Source: Panicum virgatum (Eukaryota > Streptophyta > Magnoliopsida > Poales > Poaceae). Taken from it: a DNA stretch of 64,000 nt. The notes under the pieces are model-generated. The model saw only the letters and a program-made list of their open reading frames with translations, was not told the DNA's origin and ran no database searches. Made by a program: the position numbers and the translations under genes. This document shows positions 23,680 through 35,265 of the stretch, piece after piece (position 1 is the stretch's first letter; each line of letters opens with the position of its first letter). Where the stretch lies: contig NC_053137.1 in the NCBI RefSeq assembly GCF_016808335.1, forward strand, positions 11,210,506-11,274,505, given 5' to 3'.

Positions 23680-23872
23680 TTAGTTATTACCTCTACAAGG
23701 TTAGGCACATGTTCTAAGAAAATTGTAGCTAGAACATCATGAGCCTATTTGAATAATCGAAAATAACAAACTAAATGAAAAGAAAGAAGTTCTTTTTTAG
23801 CAACGAAAAGAAGAATTCAAAATCACCATTTTGCAGCTTGTGTAATCCATCCTTGGAAGCCCTATTTCATAA
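23680..23872. other. Short spacer between Helitron and hairpin MITE
   Basis: A/T-rich spacer with nothing recognisable. It ends in ATTTCATAA (23864-23872), the left target duplication of the next element. Confidence 0.5.
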
Positions 23873-24826
23873 GGAAAAAGTCATTTTTGCCTCCCTCAAC
23901 TTTGAGTCGAATATGCTTTTCCTTCTCGAACAATAAAACCGTCCGACCAGCCTCCTCGAACTCCCGAAACCGTTCAAACGACCTCCTTGAGCGGTTTGGG
24001 CAGCGGTTTTTCTTTTTTTTCTTTTATGTTTGTTTTGACTGAATCTTTAAAGAATCATATTAAATCACAAAAAAGATCATAAAATAGAAAATTCAATTTT
24101 GTTGGACTCCACTTGAGTAGATTCATGCAGTGAACATATGATATCATATATTTTAGTACAAATTTTTTTGCTGTAACTTTAGATATATACTTCTCTATAA
24201 TTAATTTATAGCTACAATTTCCATTGTCTAATTATGGTAAAAATTTTATAGTGGGCTAATCATTATATGGTGGAGCTGCAGTAAAACTTTTATAATTAAT
24301 GGATCATATATGACTGAGCTATAGATTTATCTATATAAACTTAGATAAATCTAGACAAATCTATAGATAAATCTAAATAAATATATAACTCAGCCGTACA
24401 TGATCCAATAATTATAAAACTTTTACTAGAGCTTAATCATACAATGTTATCCCTCCATAAAAAATGCACCATAATTAGACAACAAAAATTGTAGCTATAA
24501 ATTAATTACAAAAAAGTATATATCTAAAGTTACAGAAAAAAAATTATACTAAATATATCATATAATATGTTCACTGCGTGGATCTACTCATGTGGAGTCC
24601 AACAAAATTAAATTTTCTATTTTATAATTTTTTTTAATTTAATATGATTTTTCAAAGATTCAGTCAAAATAAATATAAAAAAAGAGAAAAAAACGCTGCC
24701 CAAACCGCTCAAGGAGGTCGTGTGAATAGTTTTGGGAGTTCGAGGAGACTAGTCGGACGGTTTCATTGTCTTGAGAGTAAAAGCAGATTCGGTCTAAAGC
24801 TGAAAGAAGCAAAATGACTTTTTCCA
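23873..24826. mobile_element. Hairpin Mutator-like MITE 1 upstream of HROB
   Basis: A 954-bp element made of two arms complementary over nearly their full length, ends GGAAAAAGTCATTTTTGCC / GCAAAATGACTTTTTCC. The target duplication is ATTTCATAA (23864-23872) and ATTTCGTAA (24827-24835), one mismatch. The centre of symmetry is near 24350. A transcript through it could form a very long duplex. The inner sequence (GTAACTTTAGATATATA and its complement) is shared with the element at 24993-25992, so they are one family. Confidence 0.85.
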
Positions 24827-24835
24827 TTTCGTAAT

Positions 24836-24983
24836 GTTAAGACTTCTTTTTTTTTTTGGAAACTGTAATGTTAAGACTTCAAATGAACCAACTTCGCCAG
24901 ACAAACCAATTCAAGCCCAGGCCCGTGCGAAAGGGCTCTTCGGCCCAGCTTTTTCGGCCGCTGGGCTGTCGGCTTTCGGCGCC
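24836..24983 (+). promoter_or_regulatory. Likely original HROB promoter segment
   Basis: This 148-bp spacer between two hairpin MITEs contains several GGCCCA/TGGGCT (site II-like) motifs between about 24914 and 24970. Such motifs are common in promoters of plant proliferation and housekeeping genes. The next host bases resume at 25993, only 60 bp before the HROB ATG. The downstream hairpin therefore seems to have split the promoter. This is an inference from motif content and position. Confidence 0.4.
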
Positions 24984-24992
24984 ATCCCAAAA

Positions 24993-25992
24993 GGCAAAAG
25001 TCTATTTTACCTCCTCCAACTATCACTAAAATTTGGTTTTCCTCCTACAACTATAAAACCGGGTATTTCACCTCCCTCAACTTTTCAAACCGTCCATTTT
25101 ACCTCCCTCGAGCGGTTTTGAAGACTGTTTGCTACAGTAACCGTGGTTTTGTCTTTTTCTTTTTTTAAAAAAATTTCAGTTGAATCTTTGAAAAATCATA
25201 GTAAATCACAAAAAAATCATAAAATAGAAAATCTAATTTTGTTGGACTCCACATGAGTAAATATACGCAGTGAATATATTATATGGTATACTTTAGTACA
25301 ATTTTTTTACTGTAACTTTAGATATATATTTTTCTGTAATTAATTTATAGCTACAGTTTTCGTCGTCCCATTATGGTGAAATTTTTATGGTGGGATAATC
25401 ATTATATGATTGAGCTATAGTAAAAATTTTATGATTATTAGATCATGTATGACTGAGTTATAGATTTATCTATAGATTCGTCTAGATTTTTCTATAGATT
25501 TATCTAGTTTATATAGATAAATCTATAGATCAGTCAAACATGATCTAATAATCATAAAATTTTTACTACAGCTCAATCATATAATGATTAGCTCACCATA
25601 AAAATTTCACCATAGTGGGACGACGAAAACTGTAGCTATAAATTAATTACAGAAAAATATATATCTAAAGTTACAGTAAAAAAATTGTACTAAAGTATAC
25701 TATATAATATATTCACTGCGTATATCTACTCATGTGGAGTCCAACAAAATTGAATTTTCTATTTTATGATTTTTTTGTGATTTACTATGATTTTTCAAAG
25801 ATTCAACTGAAATTTTTTTAAAAAAGAAAAAGACAAAACTACGGTTACTGTAGCAAACAGTCTTCAAAACCGCTCGAGGGAGGTAAAATGGACGGTTTGA
25901 AAAGTTGAGGGAGGTGAAATACCCGGTTTTATAGTTGTAGGAGGAAAACCAAACTTTGGTGATAGTTGGAGGAGGTAAAATAGACTTTTGCC
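24993..25992. mobile_element. Hairpin Mutator-like MITE 2 upstream of HROB
   Basis: A 1000-bp near-perfect inverted repeat with ends GGCAAAAGTCTATTTTACC / GGTAAAATAGACTTTTGCC. The perfect 9-bp target duplication is ATCCCAAAA (24984-24992, 25993-26001). The arms run to a short centre near 25490. It ends 60 bp before the HROB start codon. Non-coding; the frames inside are artefacts of the palindrome. Confidence 0.92.
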
Positions 25993-26052
25993 ATCCCAAA
26001 ACGAAACCCACAACCACTTCGCCGCCGGTTGCCGCCGCCGCCCCCTTCCTCC

Positions 26053-28678
26053 ATGGCGCACCTCCTCCTATCCCCCGCCGCCGCCGATGCCGCCTGGGAG
26101 GCCGCGCTAGACGTCGACGACTCCGACATCCGCCCCGACGCTCCGTTCCTATCGCCGCCCACCCCGCACTCCCGCGCCACCGCACCCTCCCGCGGGGACA
26201 GGCCCGCGCACCCCTCCCGCCGCCGCGGCGCCCCCGAGCCCGCCTCCGCCGTCCAGGACGCGGCGCGGCGCCGCGGCGCCGATGGCGGCTCGCCTCTCGC
26301 TCTCGGGCGCGCGGGCGCGCGGGGCCCGGTCGCCGACGACTTCCTGCTGCCCCCCTGGCTCTGCGCCCTCCAGTTCCTCGGTGAGGGGTGTCTCCGACTC
26401 CGAGCACGTCGCGCTGGTCTCGCCGCTGATGAGCTCTCTCTTCGCGTTTCTTAGCGAGTGAAATCTGTGCGCGTGATTGGTCCAACATTGTGGGCTGCGT
26501 TCGATGCAGTGAAGGACCGCGCGTGGGAGCAGCCGGGGATCGAGGAGATCAGGCGTGATGAGGAATTGCGTCGAGCACCTCTGGTGCGTGTTCCGAACCT
26601 GCCTGGCTTTCAGCTTTTCGTCTCATACGGTCATACAGAGTGTGTGATTTCGTGGCGCACTGACCATTATGGGCGTTTGCATTGCCGTCAGGTGGCCGGG
26701 GTGGTGACATCCTGCAAGCCAAATGGTCTGGGCGATCTCCTGATTACGCTTAAGGTTAGCATTGGGCATCAACGCCTTATTCTGCTCCTTGTGCTATCTT
26801 TTTTTCTTTTCAGTAACTAGTTTAATGCCTGTTCGATTGCTACGGCCACAGAATTTTATGTCACCTAATGTGATGTGCCCCACTATCCATTCGTACCCTT
26901 AACTCTTGCCCATACGTTGCTTTACTGGTTTCCCGGAGGCTTCTTTTTATTAGGCAGGATGTAGGAAGGTAAAGGCGACCTGCCGCTGAGGGGTGAAATG
27001 GGAACACTACGTACTTTTTAAGTTGCAGGGATTTACATTCATTGATGAGTGGACACTTGAAACAAGTAAAATGATATGTTCTCCCGAAAATAGCATCTCT
27101 TTACCTGAGTGACAGTGATTGGTAATTCTTGATAGGACCCTACGGACACAATTTCCGCTGCAGTACACAAGAAAGTTCTTTTGGAGGGTAATTATGGTCA
27201 GGATATTTCTATCGGCTGTGTCATTCTTCTGAGTAAGGTAAAATTTATAAGCTGTGGTTTCTTTTTTTTTCAAACTACTATACCGACAACTGTGGTGGTT
27301 ACTGGCAAGTGATTGGTTCAGCAGTTGAGCAGTTGAGGATGTTCTCAATTTCAGGTACCTGTTTTCCGTCCAACTCCCAAGGCATGCTACCTGAACATTA
27401 CCAAAGTGGTTAAGGTATTATCCATAGTTCCATACCTACTGCTAGTGCCTGCAGTCTGTTTTTAGTGTTCATGATGGTCATGGTTTCCCAGTTTAATTGT
27501 TGTTGTAAACAATGAATATTGAAATATGATTTTCCACTGAATAATAAAAAGGAAAGGAACTTGAATTTTGTGTTTGAACTGTGTTAATGAGATGCAAACC
27601 ATTACTTTAAGGCAACAAATCAAGCGCGAACCCGAAGATGAATTTTTCTAATCAACCATTGATCTGGAATGGACTACATATTACTTTTAAAATCTTGAAA
27701 TGTTAGCGCTTTAGTCATTGCACGAGTACAGTGAAAAAGAAAAGGTGGCTCTTGATATCTGCGTTTTAATTCAGTTGCGTTTCAAGTCTCAGGAGTCAGG
27801 AATTTTAAGTGTATAGCATTCTTTCTGCAGCAATTTCGCTGGGGTGTTTTGACAAATGCTCTCAAACACATTAGATGATACTGTTTTGTCTGAGAATCCT
27901 CTTATGGCATATGGGTATAATATGCAAATGTTTTCAGATTTTCAGAAAGGATTGTGATGCCCCATCTAAGCGACTGATTTCATCAAATACTACTGAAAGA
28001 AGTGAGGATTCTACCACCAATATAATGACAAGACTTTTAGGTCATGAAAGGATGATGGCCAGTAACAATGAGATGACAGTTATGGAGGTTTCTCTTCAAC
28101 ACCAGGGAACATCGGATTCAAATAATAGCAATTCAGCACTGGATATTTATGCTAGATGTAGTATAGGAAATAACCAGGAAGGTGGACTACAAATGTTGGC
28201 TGGAGGTCCACGCAGAAAGACATGTTCTCAGCCTAGTCTTTGCGGAAGTACAGTCATGTTTGGAGACAGATATTCTACTCAGGCTAGTGATAATGAAAAT
28301 ATTAGGCTACCTTTCGATAATGAAAAGATGCTCCATATTAGTAAAAAGCTGAAGAGTGATGCAATGCTTCCTGATGGCAATGGTGAAACTGCAAGCTCGA
28401 GAATAGATACTGAGAACAATCAGGTTTTAAAGAGAAATATGAACACTGAGTTAGATGGTATGTCAGAACAGTTTAATGGTCAGCATGCCTCCATCAAGGA
28501 GCCTATTGAGCATCAGCAAAGGAACTTCACTGCTGTGAATGCAGGTTGTGTTCAGCCAACTCAAGAATATGCTCCTTCCATCAGTGGTTCACTTATCAAC
28601 CCCAAAAAGGCAATGCCAGTTGCTTCATTAGCAGAATGGACAGATGACCAAATTTCTGAACTATTTGCTGACTACTAA
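26053..28678 (+). CDS. HROB: HROB-type homologous recombination OB-fold protein
   Basis: Five exons: 26053-26380, 26510-26754, 27136-27237, 27355-27414, 27938-28678. All introns are GT-AG, phases agree, and the product is 491 aa. Residues 1-109 are a low-complexity Ala/Pro/Arg N-terminus. Exons 2-4 (about residues 110-245) form the conserved OB-fold core: PLVRVPNLPGFQLFV, DPTDTISAAVHKKVL, GQDISIGCVILLSK, CYLNITKVVKVF. The tail is polar and ends EWTDDQISELFADY. The core matches the family of human C17orf53/HROB (DUF4539), which in animals loads the MCM8-MCM9 helicase during recombinational repair; that role in plants is inferred. The start is the first ATG before the conserved frame, 60 bp after a hairpin MITE. 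The tail exon has no recognised domain. Confidence 0.8.
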
Positions 28679-29500
28679 TATTGTAGTGTGTATCTGATCA
28701 GCAGGTTGATAGATTTTGGTAGTCAATTTTTTGCTGTTATATTAATTATACGAGCTTGTAATAATTTTCCTATTTCTGTACACTAGCTCTTAGCATCTAG
28801 ATTTGTATATTTATGCAGTCCAGTTCACTTTTTTGAAATATTTGTGCAATGCCATCTCAAGTTGTACATAAATCTTACTAGTGAAGGGAACAAAAGGCTT
28901 CTCGTATCCATTTTCCCTTGTGGAGACAGAAAGAGAATCCATAAGATAAGTTGCATTTTTCTAAGCATTTTCAGATTTTCTTTACACGATTGTAAATGTG
29001 GGTACAAAATTGTGAATTGAGTTGGTTATGTAACTCTGATTTTACCTTTATTTTCAACAATGTACATCAGCAGAGTATGCTGTCAAATAATAATATCTGG
29101 CTACCAAGCCTCACCAGATTTTCCACCTTGTATAATCTCTGTAAAAACGTGTACATGTCAGGTTTCGCAAACAAGCTGATTGGAGCGACAAAGAATTCTG
29201 AAGTCCCTATTATAATTGATGGGATCCTCAAATTGGAGCGCAGTATATTATCGGCAAACGAAAATGCAACTGTCTCAAAGCATACCAATCCGGAGGCGAA
29301 GTGCCTTTTGTCATTAAAACGAACCCACCACGAGATCTGCCCGCGGACCATCATCACAGCTGCCCCAAGATCAAGTTAATATGGTGATCGTCAAATGCCC
29401 ATCACACATTAGTTCACTATATTACGTCAAGATGCCATTACATCACATTTCATTATGAGCAGTTGGGCATGCTGTCACCAGCAACATGTCTAATTGATTA
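28679..29500. other. 3' flank of HROB and spacer
   Basis: The HROB 3' UTR probably lies here. HROB runs rightward and the BTB gene ends leftward at 29885, so the two genes converge. No further gene was seen; short frames at about 29000-29380 have no recognised domain. Confidence 0.5.
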
Positions 29501-29758
29501 CTCCCTCCGTCCGGAAATGATCTACATATTTTGACTAGGAAAAGTCAAACTTTATAAACTTTGACTAATAATTAGTTAAATTATATGTATAATTAGTTTA
29601 TAAAATTTATGTCAATACATATGTATTCAAAGAGGTTTTGAGATGACATTGAGTTATTCGTAATTGACATTATATTCTAAGTGATTAATAAAAGTCAAAC
29701 TTTACTTCGAATGACTTTCTCTAGTCAAAATATGTAGATCATTTCCGAACGGAGGGAG
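29501..29758. mobile_element. Stowaway MITE between HROB and BTB genes
   Basis: Ends CTCCCTCCGTCCGGAAATGA and its inverse, flanked by TA at 29499-29500 and 29759-29760. It is 258 bp, A/T-rich and foldable. It lies between the 3' ends of the two convergent genes. Confidence 0.93.
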
Positions 29759-29884
29759 TATCATCTAAAAAGATAGCAGTGTGCATCTAAGCAAGCAGTA
29801 GAATTTGATGTTTAAGTTTTGCTTCCATGAATACACATACGCATTGTTAGAATACTAATACTACAATAGTTCTGCTCGTAATCA

Positions 29885-32174
29885 TCATTTCCTGCTACAG
29901 CAATCTGTGTCCTTCCCAGCCGCAGTGTTGACTTGTCGGTTGAGATAGGCTTCATAGATCTCCACGACAAGCCTCGGGTCCTTCTCAACAAGCTCCTTGT
30001 ATTCTTCCCGATCTGCTAGTGTGGACATATTGTCCATAAGCACAGAAAGGGAGGCCTCCAGCAGCTGTTTTGCACTGTGGCGATGTGCAAATGCGTAGTG
30101 GGCAATGGCATTTTCATTGTTCACTTTGGATGTTATGAACTTCTCACAGTAGGTCTTCAGGTGCTTTACTTCATACTTCTCAGCCAACACCAAGAGATCA
30201 GATGCCATTTGCTCATCTAGAAGAGCTTCTGCTGTGTACATGTAATGGACAAAAGTACGAAGCACGTCATAGGACACATCAAAGATTTTGATGATGCCAC
30301 TCCTGCTCTCTTCCATCTCATTCTCAAGCATCGCTCTGAAAACAGGAGATCTGCTTGCCTGTTTGAAAGGAAAAGATCAGTTCAATGTACAAGGCAATTC
30401 TAATGCAACAAAAATTGCAACCAATCCTGAGAGGTCAATTAACACAAAAATGAGGAATATTTTGAGCAAAACTAACTAAACACTATTGAGGTGAAGCTCA
30501 AGCAACTGGAGAAATTAGAAGAATGTTAGCATGACTATAAATAAAAGGTAAAGTTGAAGCTACCAGCTGAAATTTGCTTAGTACCTATGCATCTGCTAGA
30601 ATATGCATCGGTATGCATTGGCATATGGAAACATAAAGAGTCAAGCACTGCATCCAAATAGTTCATAGATCACAGATTCTAAACGAAAAGGTGCGGCAGT
30701 TAATGAATATATTTGTTACCATGTGAAAATAATCCCATCCTCGAGCAAAACTAAAAATGTGCATGTGTAAGTGACTATGTCATGTAGTTAATCAGCATTC
30801 ACCACTGAGACTGGCACGATTAACATTTTATTATATGCATGTGACTGTGCCAGGATAATCAGGACTAACATGTAACCATGGTGCATAGTCCAGGCATCTC
30901 TAATACACTGTATCATAGGTTAAGGAAGAGAGAGTGATCTACCTCGTAGATACAGTTATTCCAATGCATCAAATTTTAGGTTAGTTTTAACAAAGCAAAA
31001 CAATTATAGCACGGCCATTTAAGCTATGGGGCTATGGGGCCAACAAACATATTTTAGATACAGTTGTTGCTCCAATAATTCAAGCCATAAATAAGCACCA
31101 CTTCGCCCCATCATTTAGATGATATGGCAAGCATTAAGATATGGTTGTTGGCATGTAGCATTATAATTGCTTTCAAGCATTTCGAAAGTCTAAATTGTCC
31201 ATCGATTGATCTCGAGAAAAAATAAAAGTATGATCTCCTATTGCCCACTCCCTTGAATCAAGATCGATTGTATTGAACACGGATATATGTATGATTTGTT
31301 ACATTCAGAAAAAATACAAACCGTGAAGGTTTTTCATATGTGTGCAAAATTTGTTCCATCCACAGCATACTTCTGGTAAATTTAGTATTTTTTATGTTTT
31401 ACCTGTTTGGATAGTTTCACCAATTTCTCATGTGTCACATTCTGATCTGCAACCGAAATGACCATAGAGAAATTCACAAATAAGTACACGTCAAGAACTC
31501 TCAGGGGCTCCACATCTCCATTGCACACTGGTACCAGTAGTGGCAAAATGAAATCTTTAACCACGAACAGCCGGTGATTACCAAACTAGAGGAATCGATG
31601 GGTAGGACAGTGAGCTACTAGAACTATTCAACCGGCTACTGCGAATCAGAGGTCTATGATTCTATGAATGAAATAGGAAAGCAAAAACATCACAAACTCA
31701 CAATCTTTTTTTTTTTACTAGGACTAGGTTTATTTTCTTAGGCTAGTCGATCTAGGGGTCTGTCAGGAACGGAACTATCAAGAACCGCACAAGCGAAGCA
31801 ATCTAGCATGAATCCCACCAAGAGATCCTCTAAACAGCGCAAGGAGAGGTGGGAGGGGGGGGGGGAGAATTGCTCACGAGGATGACGCGGTGGGCGGGGA
31901 CGGCGGGTGTGTATGGTGCGCGCGCGGCGTCGCCGCCGTCGCCTCCCGCGCCGGAGGAGGAGCAGGAGGGGATGGCGTGGAGGAGGAGGTCGGAGTGCGG
32001 GGCGGACGCGGCGTCGAGGGTGGGGGAGGGGAGGCGGAGGAAGAGGAGGCGGGCTCGGAGGTCGTCGATCTCGCGCTTGAGCTCCTCCTCCGTCTCGCTG
32101 GCCTCCTCGTAGCACTCCTTGCAGGTGCCCGCGTCCTCCACCTCGTACTCCTCCTTGCACGACTGGCACCACAT
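29885..32174 (-). CDS. BTB/POZ domain protein (At4g08455-like)
   Basis: Two exons: 32174-31878 and 30358-29885, with a 1.5-kb GT-AG intron in phase 0. The product is 256 aa. The N-terminus MWCQSCKEEYE...CKEC has paired CxxC motifs (C3, C6, C18, C21), which may bind zinc, followed by an acidic helix (EETEEELKREIDDL-type). The BTB fold spans about residues 60-200 across the splice: VPAHRVIL | ASRSPVFRAMLENEMEES, then ISVSYDVLRTFV-like and LLVLAEKYEVKHLKTYCEKF. The tail ends EAYLNRQVNTAAG. BTB proteins of this kind usually act as CUL3 ubiquitin-ligase adaptors; for this subfamily that is inferred. A small in-frame variation in the BTB core cannot be excluded because only two exons were found. 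A MULE interrupts the upstream region at about 32355. Confidence 0.85.
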
Positions 32175-32354
32175 CTTCGGGGTTCCTCCTCCGCAGGCCG
32201 ACCTCGCCGCCGAGCTACGAGAGCGTCCCTTTCCGGAGCGGTGGTGCGGCCGCCGCCGGTTGGACGGCGAAGTGGCGGCGCGGATGGGTGGGTGGTGGGA
32301 GCGTCGTGGTGGGCTGGTGGGCTTTATCTGGGCTTGTCTCACGGACTCTTTGCG

Positions 32355-34632
32355 GGCGTTTTTTTTATTTTTGTATTTTTCAAAAAAAAAATTACAAAAA
32401 TATATTTTTGGTTTCAGGTTTTACAGTTCTATGCCCCTACCGCCCGGCAGAGGGGCGGCAGGGGGCCTACCACCCAACAGGTAGGCGGTAGGGACCTATA
32501 TGTAAATAAAAATAAATTTATTTTACACAGAGGTCCTTGGAGGGAGCCTGCCGACCCACCAGTTGGCGGCAGGGGGCCTGCCGCCCGGCAGGGGGGCGGC
32601 AGGCTCCCTCCTCTAATATAAAATTCCACTCCTTCCCTCTGCGCCCTCATTTTCTGCCCACGAGATCCAGAGAGGGGAGAGGGAGAGAGGAGGGGTGAGA
32701 GAGATAAAAAAACCGGCGAAGCCCTGCAGGATTTTGGATCCGAACCGCAGGTAACCAATATTTCTCAACTATTATAGACTTGTTTCTAAAATAATTATGA
32801 ATTAGAATAGATTTAGTTTTTGGATAGTGAAATATAGAATAGTAAACTTAGAATGACAGTACCTTATTATTATTGCAGCATAAGGCAATGGCTGCCTCCA
32901 ATTCTGTTGGATTTTCATGGACCGAAGAAAAATCTAGTATATTTCTTGACATCATGACACATCTTGTAATCAGTAAGAAGTTGGATCCATTAACGGATGG
33001 TACGATAGAGATGGTGTTGTCCAAATTAGTTGAGTTTAAAGATTTGACATTGTTTCGAGGTATTACAATGCAAGATTTAAAGGAACACCTGCTAGAACGT
33101 CGGAAGATATACATGAGGGTATGTGAACTAGCGAATCATTCTTATATTATTGGATTCTTACAAACTAATTGTAAGATATGAATGCGGCTAGAAGTGTATG
33201 AGATGCACATTAAGGTAACTCTTATTTAGTTCTAATCACGTCCGTTATTTGTAATCCATATTTACGAAATAGTAAAATTATTGTGTAATTATATGCTAGG
33301 ATTACCCCGAGGACACGGAGTTGATTAACAAATCGATACCAAATTTCCGTAAATTGATATGTATCTTTGGTGGACTTATGCCGCAAACTAGACGAAGGAG
33401 GTGGATAAGATCTTCGGGTGATAGTACTTGGCCTGCGCAAGAACAGATGCCCGGAGGTTCGTCGAGTCATGATGCAGCACCTCAACCACCAACTTGTGTT
33501 AACTGGGATGACGACATGGATGACTTCATGCCCCGAAACCATGGCCTCCAACACATGATGTTCCTCCCCCTGTACATGAACGTAAATCCAGAAAAGAGAT
33601 AAAGGGAAAGGCAAGAGGTTCGTCGAGCCATACTATACCACCTGCAGCACCACCATCTGTCAACTGGGATGACGACCTAGATGATTTCATGTCATGATCT
33701 ATAACATATGATGTTTATCGGTTTAAGATGTATTCGCATTTAGTATTGTTAATGTTGTATTATGCTTGTATGTATGTCTCGTACCTAACTTTGCATTCAC
33801 TGGACATGTACATAATGTCGAGTTTGAATCGTACTTAGTCGTAATGGAGCATCGAAGTATAAACATACCATCTATTGTATGTAATGGAAAATACGAGAGT
33901 GATAAGATGCGAACGTTGAAGTGTATAAATAAGCGGTTCACAGCTATCTCATTACAAATAAACATCAGAGATACAAACATCAGATACAAACATCATAATA
34001 CAACGATAATGAAACACACATCACACATGCAGTGGCATGGCAGAACCCGTTGCAAACTACGGTAAACAGATTCCGGACTAACCTAACATGCCTTAGGTAA
34101 TTTTAAAAAAAAAACAGAATAAACACAACGATGCAGCATGTCACTAGCACTAGGGTAGTCCTAGTAGCCGTACCCCCACGTAGCAAACTGCGTTGAGCCT
34201 TCTGCAGAAATATTGGTTACCTGCGGTTCGGATCCAAAATCCTGCAGGGCTTCGCCGGTTTTTTTACCTCCCTCACCCCTCCTCTCTCCCTCTCCCCTCT
34301 CTGGATCTCGTGGGCAGAAAATGAGGGCGCAGAGGGAAGGGGCGGAGTTTTATATTAGAGGAGGGAGCCTGCCGCCCCCCTGCCGGGCGGCAGGCCCCCT
34401 GCCGCCAACTGGTGGGGCGGCAGGGGGCCTGCTGCCCGGCAGACTCCCTCCAAGAACCTCTGCGCAAAATAAATTTATTTTTATTTACATAAAGGTCCCT
34501 ACTGCCTACCTGCTGGGCGGTAGGCCCCCTGCCGCCCCCCTGCTGGGCGGTAGGGGTATAGAACTGTAAAACCTGAAACCAAAAATATATTTCTATAATT
34601 TTTTTTTTGAAAAATACAAAAATAAAAAACAC
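32355..34632 (+). mobile_element. MULE carrying a Myb/SANT-like gene, upstream of the BTB gene
   Basis: Inverted repeats of about 400 bp (about 32355-32764 and 34205-34632) include GGATCCGAACCGCAGGTAAC at the inner edge and repeated CCTGCCGCCC-type blocks. The target duplication CTCTTTGCG (or CTCTTTGCGG) is at 32346-32354 and 34633-34641. The element carries one + strand Myb/SANT-like gene and no transposase. Its TIRs and the gene start share segments with the copy-1 MULE at 8219-10448 (GGCGAAGC-CTGC; AAGGCAATGGCTGC), so the two are related families. The insertion point is about 170 bp upstream of the BTB start codon. Confidence 0.88.
32888..33602 (+). pseudogene. Myb/SANT-like DNA-binding protein inside the MULE, one in-frame stop
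   Basis: Exon 1 (32888-33214) begins MAASNSVGFSWTEEKSSIFL, the start of a Myb/SANT-like domain. It continues KLVEFKDLTLFRGITMQDL and LLERRKIYMRV. At codon 98 (33179-33181) a TGA interrupts an otherwise open frame; a Trp would fit there. A GT-AG intron (33215-33299) keeps phase 0 into exon 2 (33300-33602), which reads DYPEDTELINKSIPNFRKL and ends after a Ser/Pro-rich stretch with VNWDDDMDDFM. A second copy of VNWDDD-DDFM is encoded just downstream (about 33655-33695). Proteins of this type are common in plant DNA transposons. The single stop suggests recent decay. Confidence 0.65.
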
Positions 34633-34641
34633 CTCTTTGCG

Positions 34642-34700
34642 GAGTCTGAATGTGGGCCCGGCCCACTAGTGACTACCATTTCTTCCTAAAAAAAACTAAT
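34642..34700 (-). promoter_or_regulatory. Displaced BTB promoter motif (palindromic GGGCCC site)
   Basis: GTGGGCCCGGCCCAC at 34652-34666 is a near-palindromic pair of site II-type (TGGGCC) boxes. It directly follows the right end of the MULE. Without the 2.3-kb element it would lie about 200 bp upstream of the BTB start codon, a normal promoter position. The regulatory role is inferred. Confidence 0.4.
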
Positions 34701-35265
34701 GACTACCATTTCTCTGTTCATAAACTTCATCGGTCCTCCCATCCAAGATTTATGATGAAGAACGATGTAGATAAATTTTGATGAAACATCATGTAAATTG
34801 AAAATTTAAGACTGATGTTACATAGATCAAATGAAATCATGTAGGTTTTTCCCCCCTGTTTCTGCATCGTTCTAAGCATCGCATATTCACAACCGAAACA
34901 ACATCGAAGTCATTCCAGATTAAAGATTCTTTCAAAAAATTATGCTTCTGCAGGAATTCGTACATGAACAACTCAGGGATCTAACTATGCTTCAAGCCCG
35001 TTCTCACCAATTATCTTTAAACCATTCCGAGCTTTAGTGTCAATCCCAGTTGTCGTGCTGCCATTCTCTCCAAGCGTGCTGTATAAAGATCAATTAGTAG
35101 CAACATCTTTTCTTCGAATATTAGTCATCAAGCTCCTCAACAATCGTGAAATCATTCTCCAGACTTGATTGATGCTTTGATTCTATTTCTAAACCTGTAT
35201 GGCCCTTGCAACCATGACATACAGGCATTTATCAAAGCTAGCATATGCCTGCAAACATGGGACGA
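34701..35265. other. Spacer between BTB 5' flank and NRAMP 3' end
   Basis: Contains the probable 3' UTR of the minus-strand NRAMP gene near its right edge. Nothing else was recognised. Confidence 0.5.

Noticed and set aside
25956..26488. Frames on both strands around HROB exon 1 (minus strand up to 252 codons)
   Set aside because: Antisense and out-of-frame shadows of the GC-rich HROB exon and of the hairpin MITE arm.
31382..31564. 60-codon minus-strand frame within the BTB intron, considered as an extra exon
   Set aside because: Exons 1 and 2 join in phase with family-like sequence across the splice; this frame has no BTB similarity.
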